NCBI GenBank assembly: GCA_034438015.1
Contig: DAOTTD010000268.1
Coordinates: 1 to 64,000 of the forward strand
Length of the DNA stretch: 64,000 bases
DNA from: JACDAE01 sp034438015
GTDB taxonomy: Bacteria > Chloroflexota > Ktedonobacteria > Ktedonobacterales > Ktedonobacteraceae
Direction of reading: 5' to 3'
Below, piece after piece: positions 25,108 to 34,247 of this stretch; positions within the stretch are counted from its first letter, which is position 1, and each line of letters starts with the position of its first letter. The translations under genes and the position numbers were made by a program. A model generated the notes under the pieces. It was given only the letters and a program-made list of their open reading frames with translations. It was not told the origin of the DNA and did no database searches.

Positions 25108-25731
25108 TTATTCAGGTGGACGATGGCTCCAGGCGAAGAGCAGGTCCTTCATCGTCTCCTGCAAAAGGTGTTTGACGCGCTCTGGCCCCCCGACGATGCG
25201 GCGCGCCATGGCCAGGGTAATCAGCCCATGGATCAGGCCCCGGCGAGCTTCCACTAGATCAGTGAGGTCTGCTCTCTCGACTCCCCTGGCTTCGGCCCAC
25301 TGCTCCATGGCCTCACGTGCCAGGCCAAAGCTTTGCTTGACCTCGACGGGCGTATCAGGATGCCCATACCGGCCAAAGGAGATCCCTGCTAATCCATGCA
25401 TCACCTGGTACAACTCAGGCGAGCGAAAGGCAAAGTCCCAGTAGGCTTCGGTCATGGCAAGCAAGCGTGCTTCAGGATCATCCGTGGAGGCGAAAGCCGC
25501 CTGCACCACGACCACCAGTTGCTCGTAGCCAGAGCGCAGGAGAGCGAGCAGAATCGCCTCCTTGTTCTCAAAATATTCGTAGATGGTGGACTGGCTATAC
25601 TCAATGCGCTCAGCCACTTTGCGGGTCGTGACCGCCTGCCAGCCTTCTTCGGCGGCAATCTCGCGCGCGGTGGAGAGAATGCGCCGCCGGATCTCCTGTC
25701 GTTCCCGCTCTCGGCGTTGTTTGATCCCCAT
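25108..25731 (-). CDS. TetR family transcriptional regulator
   Basis: 207 residues from ATG 25731; the longer frame to 25797 would cross the palindromic operator and is rejected. The N-terminal HTH is clear (RRRILSTAREIAAEEGWQAV, TTRKVAERIEYSQSTIYEYF, ENKEAILLALL). The C-terminal region matches the TetR_C WHG-type ligand domain (SPELYQVMHGLAG). It is the first gene of a two-gene unit with the ABM monooxygenase and overlaps its own putative operator. The inducer is unknown. Confidence 0.85.
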   Translation of the reverse strand: MGIKQRRERERQEIRRRILSTAREIAAEEGWQAVTTRKVAERIEYSQSTIYEYFENKEAILLALLRSGYEQLVVVVQAAFASTDDPEARLLAMTEAYWDFAFRSPELYQVMHGLAGISFGRYGHPDTPVEVKQSFGLAREAMEQWAEARGVERADLTDLVEARRGLIHGLITLAMARRIVGGPERVKHLLQETMKDLLFAWSHRPPE

Positions 25732-25763
25732 AATTCTGATGATCCGTTCGATGAACAGAATTA
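25731..25763. promoter_or_regulatory. Palindromic operator at tetR start
   Basis: TAATTCTG (25731-25738) and CAGAATTA (25756-25763) are inverted repeats that overlap the TetR start codon, with a roughly symmetric centre. Spacing and position fit an autoregulatory TetR operator. Confidence 0.5.
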
Positions 25764-25848
25764 GGCTGGTGAATAATTTCCCATCGCCTATCGGCAAGTG
25801 TAGATCATGATCGGCCAGTTTGTCAAGAGGAAAGGGAAGGAAAGCAAG

Positions 25849-27447
25849 TTATGCAGCGCCGTACAGGCTGAATGACTTGACGAGAATTGTTCCGCCCGCG
25901 TCTACGGCGACCCCGACGGTGCCGGTGCTATAGGTGGCGTCTTGCGCGGTACCGACGCGCTGCCCGTTTATATAAAAAGTAAAGTTGGACCCGACGACGA
26001 CGATGGTTATCCGCAGCAAGGCATGGGCATCGATGGAGGTCTGGCCGGAGGCGATCTGCGTCTGGTTTGCTGTGATGGTGTCATATACATACGCGCCCCA
26101 CGTGCCATTGGGGTGGATGAAGAAAGTGTAGATCCCCTGCTGGTTTCCTGGCTGGTTGCGGAAGTAGATACCATAATCAGAGGAGGTATTCACCTGTTGT
26201 ATCTGCGCCTCCACGACATAATTGTTCGGATAGACACCACCAGGAATGCTCGTGAGGATGGTGCCGACGAGATCGGGCGAGGTGGAGTTTGGATTGCTTA
26301 TGGTGGTGCCATTCGCCGAGCATTGCAGCCCTGGCTTATTATAGTCGGCCCACTGTCCTCCGCCTTTGTCACACTGACTGCTCAAGGTCGAGGTGGTGTA
26401 CAATAGCTTCCCATAATTGATATTGCTGACTGGCGTTGCTGTGGGAACGGAAGACGGCGCGGACGTCTGGGTCGTGGCAGTCGTCTGTGTAAGCGACGAC
26501 GCGGCAGGCGATGTAGCGGTGGACCGCACGCTGCCATTCGTCTGGTTGGGCGACTGATTGCGCATGAGGGCGAAGACCGTAAAGCCTCCAAGTACAAGCA
26601 CGATCACGAGAGCGAGCAGAAGGAGGGCGTAGAGCCTGTTCTGCGCAGGTCGAGCAGGCATTGCAGGCTGAGATTGCGCCGGCATCACTTCTGGCGGTGG
26701 TGGTGGCGGAGGCGTTATAGATCTCGCGGGCGTCACGCGCTCCGTAGGAATATTGTCCTCCAGTGCGCCCTGAAACAGCGACGCGGGGGTGACGCGTTCC
26801 GTGGGAATATTGTCCTCTGGTCCACCTCGAAACGGCAGCGCGGGAGCAGCTCGCTCCGCAGAAAGATTATTTCCCTGGCGCAACGCCGCCCCGAACGCGC
26901 GCACAGAGGGGAAACGCTCCTCGGGTCGTTTCGCCAGCGCCCGGAGGAGGACCGCATCCATGGCCGGAGAGATACGCGGGTTGTATGCGCCGGGCCGTGG
27001 TGGAGGCTCATGCATGTGCTTGTACATCATCAGCTGCATGTTGCCCTGGAAGGGAACCGTGCCGGTCAGCAGTTGGTAGGTCATCACTGCGAGCGCGTAT
27101 TGATCGCTGGCCACGACAGGCTGACCCGCCCACTGTTCCGGCGCCATGGCGGAGGGCGTTCCCCTGATGCTCTGGCTGGCGGTTGATGTTGCCGTACTGA
27201 AACGCGCGATGCCAAAATCGGTCAGCAGGAGATCTGGTTCCCGGTCCTCGCGCGTGCGCACAAGGAAGTTCGACGCCTTGACATCCAGGTGCAGGATCTG
27301 ACGATCATGCGCGTGCTGCAGCGCCTCAGCGGCCTGTAGCACCAGGGGAACAACCTCCTCTGGCGTAAGGAGGGTCCCGCCACGCGCATGTAACCAGTCG
27401 ATGAGCGATCCTTCTGGCCGGTATGGCATAACCAGATACGTGAACAT
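25849..27447 (-). CDS. N-terminally truncated Ser/Thr protein kinase with membrane segment and ectodomain
   Basis: 532 residues from ATG 27447. The frame begins inside a Hanks-type kinase domain, at the hinge (FTYLVMPYRPEGSLIDWLHA). The catalytic loop HLDVKASN (53-60), DFG (77-79) and APEQW are intact, but the whole N-lobe (glycine loop, VAIK lysine) is absent. Upstream in the same frame, YLPLIDFGEQAINRG still looks like kinase, then the frame runs straight into minE. After a proline-rich linker with two copies of EDNIPTERVTPA come a membrane helix (271-294), a Ser/Thr-rich stalk and a beta-rich domain (about 345-532; YGIYFRNQPGNQQGIYTFFI, NFTFYINGQRVG) like that ending the TIR-NACHT protein. 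It is probably inactive as a kinase or a gene relic, although the rest of the frame is undamaged. Confidence 0.75.
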   Translation of the reverse strand: MFTYLVMPYRPEGSLIDWLHARGGTLLTPEEVVPLVLQAAEALQHAHDRQILHLDVKASNFLVRTREDREPDLLLTDFGIARFSTATSTASQSIRGTPSAMAPEQWAGQPVVASDQYALAVMTYQLLTGTVPFQGNMQLMMYKHMHEPPPRPGAYNPRISPAMDAVLLRALAKRPEERFPSVRAFGAALRQGNNLSAERAAPALPFRGGPEDNIPTERVTPASLFQGALEDNIPTERVTPARSITPPPPPPPEVMPAQSQPAMPARPAQNRLYALLLLALVIVLVLGGFTVFALMRNQSPNQTNGSVRSTATSPAASSLTQTTATTQTSAPSSVPTATPVSNINYGKLLYTTSTLSSQCDKGGGQWADYNKPGLQCSANGTTISNPNSTSPDLVGTILTSIPGGVYPNNYVVEAQIQQVNTSSDYGIYFRNQPGNQQGIYTFFIHPNGTWGAYVYDTITANQTQIASGQTSIDAHALLRITIVVVGSNFTFYINGQRVGTAQDATYSTGTVGVAVDAGGTILVKSFSLYGAA

Positions 27448-27515
27448 CCCTCGATTGATAGCCTGTTCGCCAAAATCGATAAGGGGCAGATATTTCTTTG
27501 CATATTTTCGCCGCG

Positions 27516-27857
27516 CTACCGTTCGTCGTCGTCTTCGACGTGGATGCGGCCACGCACAACGTTAGACGAGGGCGTATAGGAGGGCGGGTCCCAGTCGAAC
27601 TTTACCTTCTGGCGCCGAATCGGCACATCCGTTTGCAGCTTGTCCGCGCCATTTTCACGCGTCAACAAGACCTGCATCTGCTTCTCATCTACCTCAAGGC
27701 GGCGCGAAATAACGGAGAGCACCTCGGCGCGAATCATCTCAAGCACCTCGGGATTCACCTTTAGACGATCGTGAACGAGCACAACCTTCAAACGTTCCTT
27801 TGCCAGCTCCCCCGGAGTCGGCTTCTTGCGGCCAACCATAAACTCAAAAACACCCAT
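27516..27857 (-). CDS. minE: Cell division topological specificity factor MinE
   Basis: 113 residues, ATG 27857 with AGGGAGGG upstream. The MinE pattern is clear: AKERLKVVLVHDRLKVNPEV, then LEMIRAEVLSVISRRLEVDE, the anti-MinCD helix/strand followed by the topological specificity domain. The C-terminus is longer than usual and ends acidic. MinE stimulates MinD ATPase and keeps the division inhibitor off mid-cell. It is 13 bp after minD and is the last gene of minC-minD-minE; the truncated kinase begins right after it. Confidence 0.93.
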   Translation of the reverse strand: MGVFEFMVGRKKPTPGELAKERLKVVLVHDRLKVNPEVLEMIRAEVLSVISRRLEVDEKQMQVLLTRENGADKLQTDVPIRRQKVKFDWDPPSYTPSSNVVRGRIHVEDDDER

Positions 27858-27870
27858 GACTTCCCTCCCT

Positions 27871-28707
27871 TTATGACGACTGAGAACGCATGCGCTTCTC
27901 AGGCAAGGCTGGACCGAATCCCATCAAGCGGCGGAGCCGTTCCAGGAGTGTCGGAGCTTCTTCGACTTCGTTGAGCGGAACCTCTTCCCCGAGGAGGCGT
28001 TGCGCCGCGTTCAGATAGGCGCGCCCGGCTCGCGAGCGCTTTTCATAGACGGCTGGCTCACCTCTGTTGGTTGCTACGATGATGACCTCATCCTCGGGCA
28101 CTATCCCTAGCAGGTCGATGCCCAGCACCTCCAGCACGTCCGCGACATCCATCATGTCGCCGCGTTTGACCATCTCTGGGCGCAAGCGATTGAGAATCAG
28201 GCGTGGCTCTGGCTTCCCTGCTGCTTCGACCAGGCCGATGATTCTATCTGCATCGCGAACCGAGGCCATCTCTGGATTCGCGACGATGATGATCTCATCG
28301 GCACCCACAATAGCGTTGCGAAATCCCTGCTCGATGCCAGCAGGCGAATCGATCACCACAAAATCGAATTCCTGGCGCAGTTGCTGGCATAATTGCTCCA
28401 TCTGCACACTGTTGACCGCGTTTTTGTCACGTGTCTGTGCGGCGGGCAGGAGATATAATTCGGGGAGTCGTTTGTCCTTGATCAGCGCCTGGCGCAGGCG
28501 GCACTGGCCTTCAACGACGTCTACCAGATCATAAACGATTCGATTCTCCAGGCCGAGAACGGCATCGAGGTTGCGCAGACCGATGTCTGAGTCTATGACG
28601 GCAACCTTCTTGCCCTGCATCGCGAGAGCCGTGCCAAGATTCGCCGTCGTGGTTGTCTTGCCAACTCCGCCCTTTCCCGATGTAATAGTGATTACCCGGC
28701 TATCCAT
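27871..28707 (-). CDS. minD: Septum-site determining ATPase MinD
   Basis: 278 residues, ATG 28707 preceded by AGGGAGTG. Deviant Walker A SGKGGVGKTTTTANLG (both lysines), DSDIGLRNLDAVLGLE, the switch segment DFVVIDSPAGIEQG and ANPEMASVRDADRIIGL are all typical. The C-terminus ends in a basic amphipathic stretch (LLERLRRLMGFG), the membrane-targeting helix, though extra residues follow it. It recruits MinC to the membrane and oscillates with MinE. A 205-bp gap upstream holds an inverted repeat and a possible separate promoter. Confidence 0.95.
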   Translation of the reverse strand: MDSRVITITSGKGGVGKTTTTANLGTALAMQGKKVAVIDSDIGLRNLDAVLGLENRIVYDLVDVVEGQCRLRQALIKDKRLPELYLLPAAQTRDKNAVNSVQMEQLCQQLRQEFDFVVIDSPAGIEQGFRNAIVGADEIIIVANPEMASVRDADRIIGLVEAAGKPEPRLILNRLRPEMVKRGDMMDVADVLEVLGIDLLGIVPEDEVIIVATNRGEPAVYEKRSRAGRAYLNAAQRLLGEEVPLNEVEEAPTLLERLRRLMGFGPALPEKRMRSQSS

Positions 28708-28782
28708 ACAACACTCCCTATACCATAGAAGAACTACTCCGACTATTGTAAGCGAACGATTTCCCAGATTTCTATTTTACCT

Positions 28783-28819
28783 AGTATACCACGAATCATA
28801 TTTTATACCAGGGTATACT
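28783..28819. promoter_or_regulatory. Inverted repeat upstream of minD
   Basis: AGTATACC (28783-28790) and GGTATACT (28812-28819) are perfect inverted repeats in the minC-minD gap. On the minus strand the left arm reads TGGTATACT, an extended -10, so minD may also have its own promoter with a potential operator. Confidence 0.4.
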
Positions 28820-28912
28820 TATTAAATGAACTGGTTCTTCACTTCCGTTCGCGCTATATCTGGACTGCCTGGACGCAGGAAACTCTCTATTTCTTTGGAT
28901 CTCTCTCCTTGC

Positions 28913-29680
28913 CTATTTGCGTGGAGCGCGCCCGCTGACCCAGGTCTCGACAATAATCTGTCCTTGCTTGATCACGGCTACCTCCGGACGGGGCTGCGCC
29001 GTGAAACCTTCCGGGGGACGCGATAGGAGATGCGCGATACGCAATTGTACAGGAGACAACTGCAGCGCACATACTATAGCCTGCTCATTGTCGGGATAGC
29101 CCGCGTGGACCATACCACGCAGGACGCCCCACACAAGAATATCTCCCCCTGCTACGATCTCGGCACCAGGATTCACGTCGCCGAGCACTACTACGTTGCT
29201 TCTATGATGAATAGCCTGGCCGGAACGGACGGTACGCCTCAAGAAGAGAGTGTCTTCCGACTCGCGTGGATCTTTCTGTGCCTGCAGTTCGGCTTCGGCC
29301 TCGTGAAGCGACTCCTCAAGTGGCAGTGTGATCGTCTTTGCCTCATTGACGACCTCCGCAGCCTTTTCGAGCGGCCTGACCGACATCTGATAGTGTGCAA
29401 GAAGATTTTCGAGCTGAATGCGCTCGCTTACACGCAGATGCCGCCGAGTAGTATCTACCGTTAGTGCGGCACCACGAAAAAAGGTCGGCGCCTCCGCCAA
29501 TCGATCAGCTAAGGCGCTGAGCAGGTCGCCAAAAGGCGTCTCTGGCTCCAGAGTCAAAAGCAAGCCACTACGCGTTCCTTTGATTGCAATATATCCTTGC
29601 ACAGATTGTGCTTCCTCCTTCGTCAGCCTGCCTGGTTGCTCTTGTGTCCATGACTCTTCTCGCCCCGAGTTGTCCTCCAT
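28913..29680 (-). CDS. minC: Septum-site determining protein MinC
   Basis: 255 residues, ATG 29680 with AGGGAA about 10 nt upstream. The N-terminal FtsZ-interacting domain (IKGTRSGLLLTLEPETPFGD, LLSALADRLAEAPTFFRGA) is followed by a helical linker and the C-terminal beta-helix (SGQAIHHRSNVVVLGDVNPG, AEIVAGGDILVWGVLRGMVH), which dimerises and binds MinD. MinC blocks FtsZ assembly away from mid-cell. It is the first gene of the leftward min cluster. Confidence 0.92.
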   Translation of the reverse strand: MEDNSGREESWTQEQPGRLTKEEAQSVQGYIAIKGTRSGLLLTLEPETPFGDLLSALADRLAEAPTFFRGAALTVDTTRRHLRVSERIQLENLLAHYQMSVRPLEKAAEVVNEAKTITLPLEESLHEAEAELQAQKDPRESEDTLFLRRTVRSGQAIHHRSNVVVLGDVNPGAEIVAGGDILVWGVLRGMVHAGYPDNEQAIVCALQLSPVQLRIAHLLSRPPEGFTAQPRPEVAVIKQGQIIVETWVSGRAPRK

Positions 29681-29746
29681 ACACTAAGTTCCCTATTCAC
29701 TACTGGAAGCAGGATGTCGAAAACGATGTAACTCTTCAGGTACCCC

Positions 29747-29837
29747 CTAATCAGTAGGGATGGGGCTTGCCCCCATCCGGCCCGGAAGCCACGTTGTGAG
29801 GAACCGGATGGGGGCAAGCCCCATCCCTACTGATTAG
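29747..29837. repeat. Palindromic element with perfect 34-bp arms
   Basis: The left arm (29747-29780) starts CTAATCAGTAGGGATGGGGC; the right arm (29804-29837) is its exact complement, with a 23-nt spacer. The core GTAGGGATGGGGCTTGCCCCCATC recurs with changes at 49480-49720. It lies in the 430-bp gap between minC and the aldose-epimerase gene, which shows no other feature. Confidence 0.75.
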
Positions 29838-30110
29838 CTACAAAACGATACCTTTGTGATTTCATAAGACTGCGCGTATGCCTTGTATTCCCGATTACGC
29901 GCGTTGATACCATATTGATATCATACAGTATAAGCATGGAACCTTCAAAACGCAATAGAATTGAGGCGCCTATAGCCTGATCGGAATATCTGTGTAACGG
30001 TGAGCTTGCCGATCCTTCTGCGACGTACCATAATGGAAAGAGCAAAACATTTACATAAGATACCGATGAAGCAACGCTTCGTCTGCTAAAGATCTGATAT
30101 GGAGAAAAGA

Positions 30111-30932
30111 ATGGCTGCTTTTATGGACTTTCCCACGTCCCGCGAGCATGTGCTCACATATGGCGACACGAAGATAGGCGTTATCCCTGAATTGAGTCTG
30201 GTCTCGCATTTCCAGGTTGGTTCCTGGCCGGTTCTCTATCGACCTGCCGAGACGGGCAATGTGAAGCGCTGGGGCCTGCCGCTGATGATCCCTAACTTCT
30301 CGCGCCTGAAAGACGGTATCTTTAAGGAAAAGGGTACCACGCTGCCCATTCACGGCTTCGGGCGCAACCTCCCCTGGTCGGTTGTCGAGCAGGATACGAC
30401 GAGTATCAGCATTCAATTGGTCAGTAGCGATGCGACGCGACCCAATTACCCCTACGAATTTACCTTTACTGTGCGCGTCGTCGCCGGCGAGGGCACGCTT
30501 ACTTATGTATTGACGATGGAGAACAATGGCGACGAAGTTATGCCGATCGCGCCGGGCTTCCATCCTTATTTCAGCGTAGACCAGTCCGCCAAAGCGCGCC
30601 TCTCAGCCGATGGCCCCACGGGCTTCGACGTTGCGGCATTCCAGTGGGATACTCAACCGCCGGATAATCCATACCCCTTCCCACACCGCGTTACTATACG
30701 CATTTCTGGCTACGGCACCCTGACGATCGCTGAGACGCCACAAGACGAGAACTATCTGCTGACAACCATGCAGGTCTGGTCCGAGCCCGTTACTACGCCC
30801 GACCATGCCTTCGTCTGCTTCGAGCCCATTGTTACTGCCGAGGATGGCCTCAATCGCTCGCATGATCGGCTTAATATCGCCCCCCACAGTTCTCAGCAGA
30901 TCATCCTGCAACTGACAGCGCAGCCCGGCTAA
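30111..30932 (+). CDS. Aldose 1-epimerase family protein
   Basis: 273 residues from ATG 30111; I preferred this to ATG 30099 because GGAG inside the first codons lies 6 nt before it. The galactose-mutarotase fold is shown by LPIHGFGRNLPW (catalytic His region), IAPGFHPYFSVD (second His) and the C-terminal FVCFEPIVTAEDGLN (catalytic Glu). It interconverts sugar anomers; the group is closer to YeaD/GalM-like proteins than to a pathway-specific GalM. It appears to be a single-gene unit. Confidence 0.85.
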   Translation: MAAFMDFPTSREHVLTYGDTKIGVIPELSLVSHFQVGSWPVLYRPAETGNVKRWGLPLMIPNFSRLKDGIFKEKGTTLPIHGFGRNLPWSVVEQDTTSISIQLVSSDATRPNYPYEFTFTVRVVAGEGTLTYVLTMENNGDEVMPIAPGFHPYFSVDQSAKARLSADGPTGFDVAAFQWDTQPPDNPYPFPHRVTIRISGYGTLTIAETPQDENYLLTTMQVWSEPVTTPDHAFVCFEPIVTAEDGLNRSHDRLNIAPHSSQQIILQLTAQPG

Positions 30933-31165
30933 TTCTTTATTGTTCAACATTCTACTGCCTTTTGACGTATAGATTAACAGAACACCATATTTTCCGAAAG
31001 TAAGATAAAAATGGTGAAAGCGCTATCCTATGCGTGCATTTCCAACATCCTTAAGATATAATAGGGATATTCCCGTCGTATAGTCCATGCCATGGAATGG
31101 CTCACCCCTTCCTGCTTGCAGACGGGATAATGCATGCCGGAAGTCCAGAAAGCAGGTACTTCGCT

Positions 31166-33202
31166 ATGAAGAAACAGCCGGATAATGTGTACTGGCTACA
31201 AAATAATAATAATAATGAGCGGCAGCAGCAACAGATGCGCCCCGGTCGCCCCAACGGGCAGACGCCTCAGCAGCGCCCGTCAAACAACCTGAATCGCTGG
31301 CTCTTACTCATCGTGGGCATCTTGTTGATGGTCTACATCGTGAACTGGTTCAATAGCGCGAATCAGAGCAGCAGTGCGCCACAACGCGCCGAGCTCACTT
31401 ATACGCAATTCTACCAGCAGATCAATAGTGACAATATTAAAACTGCTACCCTTATCGGCCAGACCGACATCACCGGTACGCTGAAAAAACCGGTAGACAA
31501 CCAGACGCAATATCACGTCTATCAGTTGCCCAATGGCGATCCCTCGCTGCCACAAAAGCTTATCTCCAGCGGTGCTACGGTCAACTACCAGGCACCACCT
31601 GATAACACATTCTGGCTGAGCCTGCTGATCAATTTCCTGCCCTGGATCTTCCTGATCGCTGCCATCTTCTTCTTTAGCCGCCGCGCCTCACAGGGGCAAC
31701 AGGGCATCTTTAGCTTCGGCAAGAGCCGCGCCAAGTTGATCCTGGAGGACCGCCCGAGCACGACGTTCGCCGATGTCGCGGGCGTTGACGAGTCGAAGTA
31801 CGAACTGCAAGAGGTCGTGGAGTTCCTGAAGACGCCGCAGAAGTTTCAGCGCCTGGGCGGCAAGATTCCACGCGGCGTGCTGCTGGTGGGACCGCCGGGA
31901 ACCGGCAAAACGCTCCTGGCGCGGGCGGTCGCAGGCGAGGCCGGCGTCCCCTTCTTCTCGATGTCTGGCTCGGAGTTCGTGGAGGTGCTGGTCGGCGTCG
32001 GCGCCAGCCGCGTACGCGATCTGTTCGAACAGGCGAAGAAGGCTTCACCCAGCATCATCTTTATCGATGAAATCGATGCCGTTGGTCGCCAGCGCGGCTC
32101 CAGTATCAATACCAACGACGAGCGCGAGCAGACGCTCAACCAGTTGCTGGTGGAGATGGATGGCTTCGATAACCGCCAGGCCGTCGTCGTGATCGCGGCG
32201 ACTAACCGTCCCGATGGCCTCGACCTGGCGCTCCTGCGCCCAGGCCGCTTCGACCGCCGCGTGACGGTCGACCGCCCCGACTGGAACGGGCGCCTCGCCA
32301 TTCTGAAGATCCATTCGCGCAACGTGCCGCTGTCCCCCGATGTGGACCTCGTCCGCATCGCGCGCAGCACGACCGGCATGGTGGGTGCGGACCTGGCGAA
32401 CCTCGTCAACGAGGCGGCTCTGTTGGCCGCGCGCCGCAATCAGGATCGCGTGACGCAGAGCAATTTCGAAGAAGCCCTGGATAAGATTCTGCTCGGCGCG
32501 GAACGCCCGCTTGTACTCAGCGACGAAGACCTCAATGTGACCGCTTATCACGAGGGTGGACATGCCCTGCTTGGTCTCCTATCAGAGGGGGCCGATCCCG
32601 TTACCAAGGTGACGATCGTGCCGCGCGGCCAGGCGCTGGGCGTCACTATGTCGACTCCGCTGGACGATCGCTACAACTACTCCAAGGAGTATCTCCTGGT
32701 GCAGATCCTGACCGCGCTGGGAGGTCGCGCTGCCGAGCAGGTCATCTTCAACAGCGTCACGACCGGCGCGGAGAACGATCTGCAGCGCGTGACGATGATC
32801 GCGCGCCAGATGGTTACGCGGTGGGGTATGAGCGAACGCCTGGGTGCCATCTCATTTAGCGAGCGTCAGAGCCCGTTCTCGGCTGGCGGCGAGACCGGCG
32901 CACCCTCCGATTATAGCGAGGAAACAGCCGAGCTGATCGACGATGAGGTCGAGAGCATTGTGCGCGCCCGTTATGCAATGGCCGTCGATCTGCTCACAAC
33001 CTATCGCACGACGCTCGATCGGATTGCGCAAGAGCTGCGCCGATCGGAGACGGTCGACTCCAAACAATTGCTGGCAATTATGGAAGAGACGGGAGCGCCG
33101 ATCGCATCAACGCAGTTCTCGTCCAGCCCGAGTCAGCCCAACGTTATCCTGGCACCAACTCCGCCGTCGGTCCTGCCCGGCACGACGGAAGCGCAGTCAT
33201 AA
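31166..33202 (+). CDS. ftsH: ATP-dependent zinc metalloprotease FtsH
   Basis: 678 residues from ATG 31166; the frame is open to 31097 but those extra residues are not FtsH-like, and no start has a strong ribosome-binding site. After an Asn/Gln-rich head come TM1 (WLLLIVGILLMVYIVNWF), a periplasmic-side domain and TM2 (WLSLLINFLPWIFLIAAIFF). AAA motifs: GPPGTGKTLLA, IIFIDEIDAVG and the second region of homology (ATNRPDGLDLALLRPGRFDR). The protease has AYHEGGHAL (HEXXH). It degrades membrane and short-lived cytosolic proteins. A terminator follows. Confidence 0.95.
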   Translation: MKKQPDNVYWLQNNNNNERQQQQMRPGRPNGQTPQQRPSNNLNRWLLLIVGILLMVYIVNWFNSANQSSSAPQRAELTYTQFYQQINSDNIKTATLIGQTDITGTLKKPVDNQTQYHVYQLPNGDPSLPQKLISSGATVNYQAPPDNTFWLSLLINFLPWIFLIAAIFFFSRRASQGQQGIFSFGKSRAKLILEDRPSTTFADVAGVDESKYELQEVVEFLKTPQKFQRLGGKIPRGVLLVGPPGTGKTLLARAVAGEAGVPFFSMSGSEFVEVLVGVGASRVRDLFEQAKKASPSIIFIDEIDAVGRQRGSSINTNDEREQTLNQLLVEMDGFDNRQAVVVIAATNRPDGLDLALLRPGRFDRRVTVDRPDWNGRLAILKIHSRNVPLSPDVDLVRIARSTTGMVGADLANLVNEAALLAARRNQDRVTQSNFEEALDKILLGAERPLVLSDEDLNVTAYHEGGHALLGLLSEGADPVTKVTIVPRGQALGVTMSTPLDDRYNYSKEYLLVQILTALGGRAAEQVIFNSVTTGAENDLQRVTMIARQMVTRWGMSERLGAISFSERQSPFSAGGETGAPSDYSEETAELIDDEVESIVRARYAMAVDLLTTYRTTLDRIAQELRRSETVDSKQLLAIMEETGAPIASTQFSSSPSQPNVILAPTPPSVLPGTTEAQS

Positions 33203-33218
33203 AGACTCAATAAAAATG

Positions 33219-33249
33219 ATAAGGACCCGTTTTGCGGGTCCTTATTTTG
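33219..33249 (+). terminator. Intrinsic terminator of ftsH
   Basis: AAGGACCCG (33221-33229), TTTTG loop, CGGGTCCTT (33235-33243), followed by ATTTT. A classic rho-independent terminator 18 bp after the stop. Confidence 0.85.
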
Positions 33250-33530
33250 TGCTTTCCAGAAAATCGCGCATCCCCGGTAGGATGCTCGCTAAGCAGTAAT
33301 GTGCGGTTCAGCGCCTCATCCAGCACAGAGGCAAAGCCGCAAAAAATGACGGGCCCTTTCCTCTTCCGAAGTGCAACCAAATGGGGAATACATGTAGCCT
33401 TTGTTCACACCCCATTCGTATTACTATTTAGTGGTATAATATATGACCTCTCTGTGCCAGACCCTATCATTTGCGTCGGTACAGATCGTAATATCTACAG
33501 CGTAGTATAAAAAAAGACGAGGGAAACATT
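33250..33530. other. Gap between ftsH and coiled-coil protein
   Basis: No coding sequence is supported. A TATAAT at 33434-33439 (GTGGTATAATATATG) is an extended -10 (TG-G-TATAAT) about 90 bp before ATG 33531 and is the likely promoter of that gene. Confidence 0.45.
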
Positions 33531-34214
33531 ATGGCAAAAACATTGACACCGGACACCGAGCACGCCGGCAAGCGTAAAAAGCTGGCGAAACGGGAAGCAA
33601 AGGTGATGCTCAAGGTAGAGCAAGCAAAGAAAGACGTACAGAAGGCCGAACAGAAGGCCGCTAAAGCCCAGGCAAAGCTCGAAGAGATGCGCACACGCTT
33701 GCACAATCTTGAGCAGGCGTTGGACCAGACACGCGCTCCGCAAGAACCTGAACTCCCCCAGGAGGCGCAACTTCAGCCCCTTGCGATAGAAGAGAGTGCA
33801 CAGCACAACGGCGCTACCCAGGGGGGCCCATTCACCGGCACTCCTGCGACCGACGATTCCAGTGCTGCAACGACGGGGCAGCAGGTTGTCGAGGCCAATG
33901 AGGAAGAGCACTACCTGACCCAGGCGGAGAGCGACACAACAACAGAGCCGACCGGTGAGTGGGGCGATACTTCTAAGGATGCAAATCTTTTTACTGATAC
34001 CGATCTCTCGGCGGGGAGTCTATCTCCCGAAGACGTAGTGGTGTACCATCTCACCGATGATGTCACCGCGAGCGACGCTACTCCCACTAGCGAAGATACA
34101 ACGTCTCATTCCGCTCCCCATAACGAGGAGCACGACGCCAGCACAACCAACAATGAGCATACAAGCGACGACACCACGAACAGTGCGGCCCCTGCAACAA
34201 GCGAGGGGAACTAA
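33531..34214 (+). CDS. Coiled-coil protein with acidic low-complexity tail
   Basis: 227 residues, ATG 33531 with GAGGGA upstream. Residues 10-68 form a strongly charged coiled coil (KRKKLAKREAKVMLKVEQAK, then KDVQKAEQKAAKAQAKLEEM). The rest is Thr/Ser/Asp/Glu-rich and probably disordered, with many short DTT/EDT units (SEDTTSHSAPHNEEHDASTT). There is no membrane segment or signal peptide. The highly basic helix followed by an acidic tail could bind nucleic acid or act as a scaffold; I do not recognise a family. Confidence 0.65.
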   Translation: MAKTLTPDTEHAGKRKKLAKREAKVMLKVEQAKKDVQKAEQKAAKAQAKLEEMRTRLHNLEQALDQTRAPQEPELPQEAQLQPLAIEESAQHNGATQGGPFTGTPATDDSSAATTGQQVVEANEEEHYLTQAESDTTTEPTGEWGDTSKDANLFTDTDLSAGSLSPEDVVVYHLTDDVTASDATPTSEDTTSHSAPHNEEHDASTTNNEHTSDDTTNSAAPATSEGN

Positions 34215-34247
34215 ATCACCAGTGAGCCTGACAGGGATGGATGAGTT

